From a virus, in the IMG/VR virus record IMGVR_UViG_3300046522_000633, positions 1 through 38,143 of that record: a stretch of DNA of 38,143 nt; one strand, given 5' to 3'. Positions 8,862-14,271 of this stretch are shown one piece after another. The translations under genes and the position numbers were made by a program. The number at the start of each line of letters is the position of its first letter. The stretch's first letter is position 1. The notes below the pieces were generated by a model, which did not search any database, was not told the origin of the DNA, and saw only the letters and a list, made by a program, of their open reading frames with translations.

Positions 8862-9347
8862 ATGAAGAAACCCGGCCTGCTGCGTGAAGCCATCGCCGCT
8901 CTTATGCCCGAGACCGCCCGTGATCCCGACCGCCTGGCCATGTGGGTCGAGCGCGGGAACGTGCGAGCCACCGGCAACCGGCAGCGCGGCTTCTCGTGGG
9001 AATACGATCTGATCGTGGTCGCCGAGAACTACACGGGCGATCCGGCGCAGCTGTTCTTCGTCGTGGTCGACTGGCTACGGGTGCAGCAGCCCGATCTGCT
9101 GAAGGCCAACGGCCCCGGCTTTCCGTTTGAAGTCGATGTGATCGACGTGAGCACGGTCGATGTGCGGATGACCTTGCCGCTGCGCGAAGTTGTGACCGCC
9201 GCCCAGGTCGATGGCGAGTGGCAGCTTACCGTCGCGGACGAAACGGTTCCCCTATTTCCCGACGATACTCCCCTGCGCGCCAACGAGGGGCCGATCGCCT
9301 CCATTTGGGCAAGGGGTGGTGACGTACCATTTCAGGTCGCGCCCTGA
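8862..9347 (+). CDS. R: tail completion protein R (P2 gpR-like)
   Basis: 161 aa. It starts MKKPGLLREAIAALMP as expected for gpR, followed by LAMWVERGNV and the WEYDLIVVAENYTGDP strand. The acidic motif VVVDWLRVQQPDLL is typical. It caps the tail end and helps join it to the head. The stop overlaps the ATG of S. Confidence 0.9.
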   Translation: MKKPGLLREAIAALMPETARDPDRLAMWVERGNVRATGNRQRGFSWEYDLIVVAENYTGDPAQLFFVVVDWLRVQQPDLLKANGPGFPFEVDVIDVSTVDVRMTLPLREVVTAAQVDGEWQLTVADETVPLFPDDTPLRANEGPIASIWARGGDVPFQVAP

Positions 9348-9814
9348 TGGCTGACGGCTTCGCAGAACTCGAGTCCTTCCTGACGGCCGAACTGGCGAAG
9401 CTCTCGCCTGCCCGACGCCGCCGGATCACGCGCAAGATCGGCATGGAAATCCGCAAGGCCAATGCGAAGCGGATCGCCGAAAACATCCAGCCTGACGGCA
9501 GCGCAATGCAGGCTCGCAAACCGCGCACTCTCTCGGCGGGCAAGGGCGCCATCAAGCGCGGCCGGATGTTTCGCAAGATGCGCCTAGCAAGGTCCTTCAA
9601 GGTCGCTCCCTCGGCAAATGGCGTCTCAGTCGGTTTCGAGGGGCCCGTAGCGCACACCGCCCGCGCCCACCAGTACGGCCTTACCGACTTCGTCGGCCGT
9701 ACCGAAGCGGGCAAAACCGTGCGGGCCAAATACCCCCAGCGCGTGCTGCTCGGCTTCGCGCCCGAAGACCTTGAGATGATCGCCGATACCGTCCTCGCCA
9801 TGTTGGGCGAATAG
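9347..9814 (+). CDS. S: tail completion/virion morphogenesis protein S (P2 gpS-like)
   Basis: 155 aa. The N-terminal helix has LSPARRRRITRKIGMEIRKA, and then IQPDGSAMQARKPR, GRMFRKMRLARSFKV, VAHTARAHQYGL and a C-terminal PQRVLLGFAPEDLEMI; this order is diagnostic for the gpS/virion morphogenesis family. It acts with R in tail completion. It is the last gene of the rightward head block; the next gene points the other way only 28 bases later. Confidence 0.92.
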   Translation: MADGFAELESFLTAELAKLSPARRRRITRKIGMEIRKANAKRIAENIQPDGSAMQARKPRTLSAGKGAIKRGRMFRKMRLARSFKVAPSANGVSVGFEGPVAHTARAHQYGLTDFVGRTEAGKTVRAKYPQRVLLGFAPEDLEMIADTVLAMLGE

Positions 9815-9842
9815 GTAGTACCGATCATAGGACCTACGGGAT

Positions 9843-10772
9843 TTAACCGGCCCTTAACTCGATCCCGAACTGTTGCACAGTCGACCCTTGACCATCCCAA
9901 CTTAGAACGATGCGGGCATCGCGATAGGGACCGTTGAAGTCGATGACACCGGGTCGGCGGCGTCTTAATGTCCGCTCGTTCGTCATTTCCCGAGCGAGCG
10001 GAACGAGCAGTGTATCAAATTGAACAGTGCCAAAGTTTGTTCTGATGCCAACACAGTCACCCGTCGATCGATCGCTCAATGGCATGATGGAAATCGCCTT
10101 TTGAGGAATTTCACGCTCGTTGCGGCCGAAGAACAGCCCACTGTTAGTGGGCAGGACTCCTGTCGATAACGCATTAATGATCGTCTGTTCGGGCAAGCGC
10201 CGAAAATCCTTCAGCGGCTGTCTTCCAGCGGCGGCGATGCGGGCATGAAACACGCCCGCAAGGGTTTTGACCATCCAAATCTCCAGCGCCGCGCCGCTTG
10301 CAAGATAGTAGGCCGGCCGTCCTGGAGAGCGTCGTGAGGTCGCAAAAAGGGGCGCCTCAACGAAGCATCGGAATGCGTGGGACGCCAGATCATCTATCGG
10401 GGACAGGGCCGTGTTGTGCCGAGTGCACAGAATGTTTGACGCAAGAGCGTTTATGGGCAGCTCTTTCATTTCCCCGTCTGGCAAGAACGGCAGTCCGCTG
10501 ACTTTGAAGGTGGGAAATTGTTTGAGAATAGCCGCAGAGATGTAGTGCTCTCTCGAAATAGTTTTCGAGCAGTTGTTAGTCGCTGCCATGTAGCATTTTG
10601 GATGTGAATATTGGGTCTGATCGCCCGGCGGCGCCAGACTCGGCATCTTCACCATGGGGAGTTTGCAACGCCCAACCTTGCAACAGGAGCCGAACTTGTA
10701 TTCGCTTCCGCAAGGGCAGGGATCGCTATCGCCCCACGGGGAAACGAACTTGTCTGGTGCCAGCTTTGCCAT
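9843..10772 (-). CDS. SEC-C zinc-motif protein with HNH-like Cys/His cluster (accessory gene)
   Basis: 309 aa, function unknown. The N-terminus has a SEC-C metal-binding motif (CPCGS at 19-23, Cys30-Cys31). A second cluster follows: Cys60, Cys68, SREHY (His76) and LCTRHNTALSPID (Cys116, His119, Asn120, Asp127), an arrangement like HNH/treble-clef nucleases. The C-terminal half is unassigned. It is antisense to the surrounding phage genes, has lower GC and is placed between tail genes and the partition cassette, as typical for a moron. A DNA- or RNA-acting accessory or defence role is possible but not shown. No strong ribosome site is seen before the chosen ATG. Confidence 0.75.
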   Translation of the reverse strand: MAKLAPDKFVSPWGDSDPCPCGSEYKFGSCCKVGRCKLPMVKMPSLAPPGDQTQYSHPKCYMAATNNCSKTISREHYISAAILKQFPTFKVSGLPFLPDGEMKELPINALASNILCTRHNTALSPIDDLASHAFRCFVEAPLFATSRRSPGRPAYYLASGAALEIWMVKTLAGVFHARIAAAGRQPLKDFRRLPEQTIINALSTGVLPTNSGLFFGRNEREIPQKAISIMPLSDRSTGDCVGIRTNFGTVQFDTLLVPLAREMTNERTLRRRRPGVIDFNGPYRDARIVLSWDGQGSTVQQFGIELRAG

Positions 10773-10837
10773 AGCGTTGGAATACGCATTGCTACCTTAG
10801 CAGTCCAGCAACGCGAGGTCGGGGCGGGAAACGCGAC

Positions 10838-10881
10838 TTGCCCGGCCAATGGTATACACGTATACGTGTATACTTATATAC
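10838..10881 (+). promoter_or_regulatory. parA promoter overlapped by 8-bp-phased GTATAC operator repeats
   Basis: A -35 candidate TTGCCC (10838-10843) and -10 TATACG (10861-10866) are 17 bases apart. Hexamers GTATAC start at 10852, 10860 and 10868 and ATATAC at 10876, all with an 8-bp step. The first three form a perfect 22-bp palindrome (10852-10873) covering the -10 box. This is the expected form of an autorepressor and centromere site for a ribbon-helix-helix partition protein. Confidence 0.7.
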
Positions 10882-10895
10882 TATCGGGGAATGCA

Positions 10896-11537
10896 ATGAA
10901 GGTACTGGCCGTCCTCTCGCAGAAAGGCGGGGTCGGAAAAACGACGCTCGCCACGTGCCTCGCGGTCGCCGCCGAACAGGCCGGGCAAAGCGTCGCCATC
11001 ATCGATATCGATCCGCAGGCCACCGCATCGTTCTGGAAGGACGTGCGCGAGCAGGAAACGCCCGCCGTGATCTCGGTGCAGCCGATCCGGCTTGCCGCGA
11101 TGATAAAGGCCTGCGCCGACGCCGGCACCGAACTGGTCATCATCGACGGCGCAGCCATAGCGCGCGACGTGACGTTCGAAGCGGCGAAGCGCGCCGACTT
11201 CGTCATCGTGCCCACCCGAACCGCCGTCTTCGACACCATGAGCATGACCCACACGCTGGACGTGGTGCGCGAGCAGGGCAAACCCTGCGCCGTCGTGCTC
11301 ACCTTTGTGCCGCCACGCGGGCAGGAGACGGCCGACGCGATCGAAGCCATCGCCCAGCTAGGCGCCCCAGTCTGCCCGGTGACGATCGGCAACCGCAAGG
11401 CGTTCTTCCGCGCCCAGGCATCCGGGCAGGCAGTTCAGGAATTCGAGCCCGGAGGCGCTGCCGCAGATGAAATCGCGCGCCTATTCGAGTATACACGTAT
11501 AGCCCTATACGATGAAGGAGCGAACCATGGCCGCTAA
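10896..11537 (+). CDS. parA: ParA/ParF-like partition ATPase
   Basis: 213 aa, the size of small (type Ib, ParF-like) ParA proteins without an N-terminal DNA-binding domain. The deviant Walker A is SQKGGVGKTTLA near the N-terminus, followed by VAIIDIDPQATAS and LVIIDGA. Such ATPases form ATP-dependent gradients or polymers on the nucleoid and, with a centromere-binding partner, segregate plasmids. The frame is open to 10611, but the ATG at 10896 starts directly before the Walker A strand and lies below the promoter. The 3' end carries a second operator copy and overlaps the next gene by 11 bases. Confidence 0.88.
   Translation: MKVLAVLSQKGGVGKTTLATCLAVAAEQAGQSVAIIDIDPQATASFWKDVREQETPAVISVQPIRLAAMIKACADAGTELVIIDGAAIARDVTFEAAKRADFVIVPTRTAVFDTMSMTHTLDVVREQGKPCAVVLTFVPPRGQETADAIEAIAQLGAPVCPVTIGNRKAFFRAQASGQAVQEFEPGGAAADEIARLFEYTRIALYDEGANHGR
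11489..11510. promoter_or_regulatory. second operator copy in the 3' end of parA
   Basis: GTATAC (11489), GTATAG (11497) and CTATAC (11505) repeat the same 8-bp phasing; 18 of 22 positions match the upstream palindrome. It lies directly before the AAGGAG and ATG of the RHH gene, so binding could also limit expression of that gene. Confidence 0.65.
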
Positions 11538-11838
11538 CTCGCTGCAGGCGATGCTCGATCGCGCGAAGGCGCAAGAGGAAACGGCCCAGCCAAAGGCGAA
11601 GCCGGTGGCAACGAAGGCTGCACCCCGCGCGGCACGCAAGACGCCCACGGAACCCATTGCCGGTGCGCAGCCGAGCCGGTCGGGAACGAAACTGATCGGC
11701 GGCCACTTCGCACCGAAAGTCTCCACGCAGCTGCGCATTATCGCGGCCGAGGAGGGAACGACCATCCAAAGCCTGCTAGCCGAAGCGCTCGACGATCTTT
11801 TTGTAAAAAAGGGCAAGGCGCGGATTTTGAAGCGATAG
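11527..11838 (+). CDS. ribbon-helix-helix partition partner (ParG/ParB-like)
   Basis: 103 aa. The first about 55 residues are a flexible Ala/Lys/Pro-rich tail; the C-terminal domain (LIGGHFAPKVSTQLRIIAAE, then GTTIQSLLAEALDDLF) reads as a short beta strand and two helices, the ribbon-helix-helix fold. Partition proteins of this layout dimerise on phased short repeats and stimulate the ParA ATPase through the N-terminal tail. AAGGAG 7 bases before the ATG at 11527 decides the start over an ATG at 11512. The gene overlaps parA. Inferred ligand: the GTATAC repeats. Confidence 0.8.
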   Translation: MAANSLQAMLDRAKAQEETAQPKAKPVATKAAPRAARKTPTEPIAGAQPSRSGTKLIGGHFAPKVSTQLRIIAAEEGTTIQSLLAEALDDLFVKKGKARILKR

Positions 11839-11875
11839 CATCGCCGAACAGCAGGTTAATAGGTTGCCAAAACTT

Positions 11876-11919
11876 TGTGTCATTATTGGACAGCCCAATA
11901 ACCAGCATAGCATGACACA
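11876..11919. repeat. nested inverted repeats between the RHH gene and the GrlR-like gene
   Basis: The outer arms TGTGTCAT (11876-11883) and ATGACACA (11912-11919) enclose an inner hairpin TTATTGG/CCAATAA (11883-11901, 5-base loop). There is no T-run. It may be an operator or an RNA fold of the leader of the next gene. Confidence 0.45.
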
Positions 11920-11935
11920 CGCTTCGTTCCCAATT

Positions 11936-11956
11936 CTCCTACTCCACAGGTAGGAG
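11936..11956 (+). promoter_or_regulatory. hairpin sequestering the ribosome binding site
   Basis: CTCCTAC (11936-11942) pairs perfectly with GTAGGAG (11950-11956) across a 7-base loop. The 3' arm contains most of the AGGAGGT Shine-Dalgarno sequence that lies 5 bases before the ATG at 11964, so the fold would block translation initiation until opened. Confidence 0.55.
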
Positions 11957-11963
11957 GTAAAAA

Positions 11964-12299
11964 ATGAGCATCGAAAACGGTACTTACGTAGTTACTTTCG
12001 GGACACCCGCAGGACAGGGCGGCGGCGTTATCATCCTTCAGGATGGTAAACTGCGCGGCGGCGACGGCGCTATGATCTATATCGGCAGCTACAACGAACC
12101 TCAGCCAGGACACATCGACGCGGATGTGCGCGTGGAGACGCATACCCAGTGGCCGGGGCAGACGTCGGTATTCGGTCTCCCAACGGTGAACATCAAGCTG
12201 GCAGGCAACATCTCGGGAGGCTCTGGGACGGTTCAGGGCCAGGCAGCAGAGGCGCCAAGCGTACCGTTCACCGCCAAGATCGAGCGCTTTTGCGATTGA
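11964..12299 (+). CDS. GrlR-like small beta-barrel regulatory protein
   Basis: 111 aa. The pattern NGTYVVTFGTPAGQGGGVII, DGKLRGGDGAMIYIGSY and QTSVFG matches small proteins related to GrlR, a beta-barrel that binds partner regulators. No DNA-binding motif is seen. It is monocistronic with an excellent AGGAGGT site that is buried in a hairpin, and it ends at a strong bidirectional terminator. Its role in the phage is unknown; control of host or prophage regulators by protein binding is a reasonable guess. Confidence 0.6.
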   Translation: MSIENGTYVVTFGTPAGQGGGVIILQDGKLRGGDGAMIYIGSYNEPQPGHIDADVRVETHTQWPGQTSVFGLPTVNIKLAGNISGGSGTVQGQAAEAPSVPFTAKIERFCD

Positions 12300-12327
12300 A
12301 GCATTGGGGCTCTTGGCATGACGCATG

Positions 12328-12359
12328 AAAAAGGGCCGCTCCGATGGGAGCGGCCCTTT
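12328..12359. terminator. bidirectional terminator between converging operons
   Basis: A perfect 13-bp stem AAAGGGCCGCTCC/GGAGCGGCCCTTT with a GATG loop. On the minus strand it continues into TTTTT, on the plus strand into TTTA. It ends both the GrlR-like gene (+) and the lysis/tail operon (-). Confidence 0.88.
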
Positions 12360-12397
12360 ACATGTGAAAGCACCATCAGAGGTGCGCTTGTATCCTG

Positions 12398-12973
12398 CTA
12401 CCGCTGTGGTGGCGTGGTGGTAGCCAGTCCTTCGGCGATTAGCCCTCGGGCCCAATCGTAGGCGGCGGCTGCGTAGACGTAAGCGGAATCGCAGGCGAGG
12501 AGGTCGGCTTCGTCCGTCGCCACGAGGGTGCCGGCGGTACTTGCGTCATGAACGGCGGCACCGAGATCATCGGTGGAGCGGGGGGAAGAGGCGGTATTGC
12601 TTCCGGCCTGCAGGCGGCGATCAGCGATGTAAGCGCGCAGGCCAGCATTGTCGGCCGCCAGCGCATCGTGGGATGTCTGGGCATCGGTAGCGATCTCCTG
12701 TGACTTGTGTTTCGTCGCTTCGAGCGCGGCTTGCGCGGCGGCGACCTGACGGCGCCAATCTCCACGGTCGGCTTCGCGTGCCGTCTTCTCGGAGGCGAGA
12801 GCAGTGCGAGCCTTGTCGCGGCTTGCTCGGGCTTCTTCGGTGAGGCCCCATTGCCACCATGCCAGTGCCAGCGCGGCGGCGCAGCCGACGGGCCACGGAT
12901 GGCGCTGGGCACACCCCAGCAGCCATCCGGCGACCTTGCTGACGAAGCCGAGGATCGCGAGCACCGCGCTCAC
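12398..12973 (-). CDS. Rz-like inner-membrane spanin
   Basis: 191 aa from a GTG at 12973 that overlaps the endolysin TGA (GTGA). An N-terminal hydrophobic stretch (PVGCAAALALAWWQWGL) anchors it in the inner membrane, followed by a long charged helix (EARASRDKARTALASEKTAR and on) of coiled-coil type reaching into the periplasm. With the outer-membrane lipoprotein encoded inside the same gene it would fuse the two membranes at lysis. The C-terminus keeps several Cys/Tyr residues of unknown role. Position directly after the endolysin is classical. Confidence 0.8.
   Translation of the reverse strand: MSAVLAILGFVSKVAGWLLGCAQRHPWPVGCAAALALAWWQWGLTEEARASRDKARTALASEKTAREADRGDWRRQVAAAQAALEATKHKSQEIATDAQTSHDALAADNAGLRAYIADRRLQAGSNTASSPRSTDDLGAAVHDASTAGTLVATDEADLLACDSAYVYAAAAYDWARGLIAEGLATTTPPQR
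12439..12666 (-). CDS. embedded Rz1-like outer-membrane lipoprotein
   Basis: 75 aa, wholly inside the Rz gene in another frame. The start MRWRPTMLACALTSLIAAC has a basic n-region, a hydrophobic core and the lipobox IAAC; the mature protein is Pro-rich (RPEAIPPLPPAPP, QVPPAP). This is the hallmark of an o-spanin. Alternative starts are 12684 and 12648. It would be lipidated at the Cys, sorted to the outer membrane and pair with the Rz protein. Confidence 0.78.
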   Translation of the reverse strand: MRWRPTMLACALTSLIAACRPEAIPPLPPAPPMISVPPFMTQVPPAPSWRRTKPTSSPAIPLTSTQPPPTIGPEG

Positions 12974-13557
12974 TGGTGGCCTCGCAGGCAGATGGCACGC
13001 TCTCGGCCGCGCCGGGCGGTGAGGCCCGCCACGGGCCGCAGCACGCCATTGACGCGGGCCTTGTTCCACATGGCGAAGGCATCGCAACCGGCCTGCCATC
13101 GCCCGGCGTTGAACCGGCGCGCCGCGCTCGACCCGCAGTACCCACCGACGCCGATGTTGTAGGCGAGCAGCACCGCCGCCACGCGCTGGTAGTCTCGGCC
13201 CGGCTCGGCCAGGCGCGGCGTGCAGCGCATCACGCCTTGGGCATGCGCCACCAGTTCGCGCTCGAGGAGCGCGGCGCACTGTTCCTCGCTGTAGCGCTGC
13301 CCCATCTTAACCCCGCCCGTGATGCCGTCGCAGGCGGTGGGGAAGCCTGCGATGTCGCGGTAGGCGCTGAGGTATTGCGGGCCGGCGACGTGCGTGACGG
13401 AGGCAGTGCCGTCCTGTGCGACCACCGCGTGAACGGTGCGCCCGCTTTCTTCTTTCGGAGTTTCCACCAGCAGCAGGGTCGCCGACAGCAGGCCGACGAT
13501 CGCGGCGAGCGTACCACCCTTGACGGCAGGCGTAAGGGATTTGGGATCACTGGCCAT
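12970..13557 (-). CDS. SAR-type endolysin, GH24 lysozyme family, catalytic Glu apparently missing
   Basis: 195 aa. Residues 15-31 (GTLAAIVGLLSATLLLV) form a weakly hydrophobic N-terminal segment as in signal-anchor-release endolysins. The lysozyme domain keeps AYRDIAG (Asp68), FPTACDG (Thr74), the Cys pattern, NIGVGGYCGSS and GLTARRGRERAIC. The usual catalytic Glu nine residues before the Asp is absent: the region reads HVAGPQYLS with Gly59 or Ala58 there. It cuts peptidoglycan glycan strands if active. It overlaps the holin-like gene by 11 bases and Rz by GTGA. Confidence 0.85.
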   Translation of the reverse strand: MASDPKSLTPAVKGGTLAAIVGLLSATLLLVETPKEESGRTVHAVVAQDGTASVTHVAGPQYLSAYRDIAGFPTACDGITGGVKMGQRYSEEQCAALLERELVAHAQGVMRCTPRLAEPGRDYQRVAAVLLAYNIGVGGYCGSSAARRFNAGRWQAGCDAFAMWNKARVNGVLRPVAGLTARRGRERAICLRGHQ

Positions 13558-13789
13558 CGCTGGCGTCCTTTCGCTTGGTGACCCGAAGGCCGATGGCGGT
13601 CGCCGCCAATGCCACGCCGAGAAGGGGCTGCGCCCAATGGGGCAGCAGGGCAGTGACCTGCGCGAACCCCTTGGGGTCGGACGTGGCCCAGCTGGTGACC
13701 GCGCCGGCCACGACGGCGAAGTGGACGCTCGACCAGCGCCACCAGTTGCGCGCGTCCCCGACCAGACGCGCCTTCAATTTTCCGATCAT
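13547..13789 (-). CDS. holin-like membrane protein with two membrane segments
   Basis: 80 aa. Start at the ATG 13787-13789 that overlaps the upstream stop (ATGA). Hydrophobic stretches SVHFAVVAGAVTSWAT and LLGVALAATAIGLRV suggest two transmembrane helices with a basic, Lys/Arg-rich C-terminus, as in class II holins. Placed immediately before the endolysin, it most likely makes the membrane lesion that times lysis. Called holin from context and shape, not from a specific sequence match. Confidence 0.65.
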   Translation of the reverse strand: MIGKLKARLVGDARNWWRWSSVHFAVVAGAVTSWATSDPKGFAQVTALLPHWAQPLLGVALAATAIGLRVTKRKDASDGQ

Positions 13790-14028
13790 GGGTTCGGCTC
13801 CTTGCGCTTCACGAGCCGCTGCACGGTCTCGGTTTCGTAGATTCGGATGGCGGTCCAAAGGATGGTGAGGAGGGAAGCGACGGCAGGCAGCACGCTGATC
13901 AGGCTCCCCAAAAGTGCGGTGAAAGACAGGGCGTCGAGCCCGAGCTTGAGGCCCTCGGGCAGGTGGTCGATCATGTTCATCGCGCCGCGTAGCTGCCCGA
14001 CGAGGAAGCGCGGAAAATCAGGCATCAT
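13786..14028 (-). CDS. second small membrane protein of the lysis cassette
   Basis: 80 aa (ATG 14028 or 14025). A long hydrophobic stretch ALLGSLISVLPAVASLLTIL indicates one or two membrane helices, followed by a charged C-terminus (VQRLVKRKEPNP). It overlaps the next gene by ATGA and the previous one by 11 bases. It may be a second holin or an antiholin; this cannot be separated by sequence alone. Confidence 0.6.
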   Translation of the reverse strand: MMPDFPRFLVGQLRGAMNMIDHLPEGLKLGLDALSFTALLGSLISVLPAVASLLTILWTAIRIYETETVQRLVKRKEPNP

Positions 14029-14260
14029 CACCGGCCTTCGTGAGGATCGCCCCAAGCTGGCCGTCGATCTCGATAAGCTGGGTGAGCGCGGCGCCCAGCT
14101 GGGCGCGCGCCTCGCCGTAGCGCGCGACGGCGTCCTCTGCCGGCGCCGGGTCGGCCGCGAGCGCGTCTTTGACCGCGCCCTTGAGTTCGTCCCTCAGGTC
14201 GCGTGCCTGGAGCGCAAGCGGCGACAGCAGGTCGACCGCCGCAAAACTGATATCGGTCAT
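14018..14260 (-). CDS. small helical protein of the tail/lysis operon, function unknown
   Basis: 80 aa. Start at ATG 14258-14260 preceded by GGAG. The sequence is almost entirely helical and Ala/Leu-rich (QARDLRDELKGAVKDALAAD, GAALTQLIEIDGQLG), without signal or membrane segment. It lies between the fibre gene and the holin-like genes; a fibre-associated chaperone is conceivable, but nothing in the sequence proves it. Confidence 0.6.
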   Translation of the reverse strand: MTDISFAAVDLLSPLALQARDLRDELKGAVKDALAADPAPAEDAVARYGEARAQLGAALTQLIEIDGQLGAILTKAGDDA

Positions 14261-14271
14261 GGCTTCACTCC

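Noticed and set aside
10611-10895. N-terminal extension of parA
   Set aside because: It would run through the promoter and operator repeats and the antisense SEC-C gene; the Walker A strand begins at the 10896 start.
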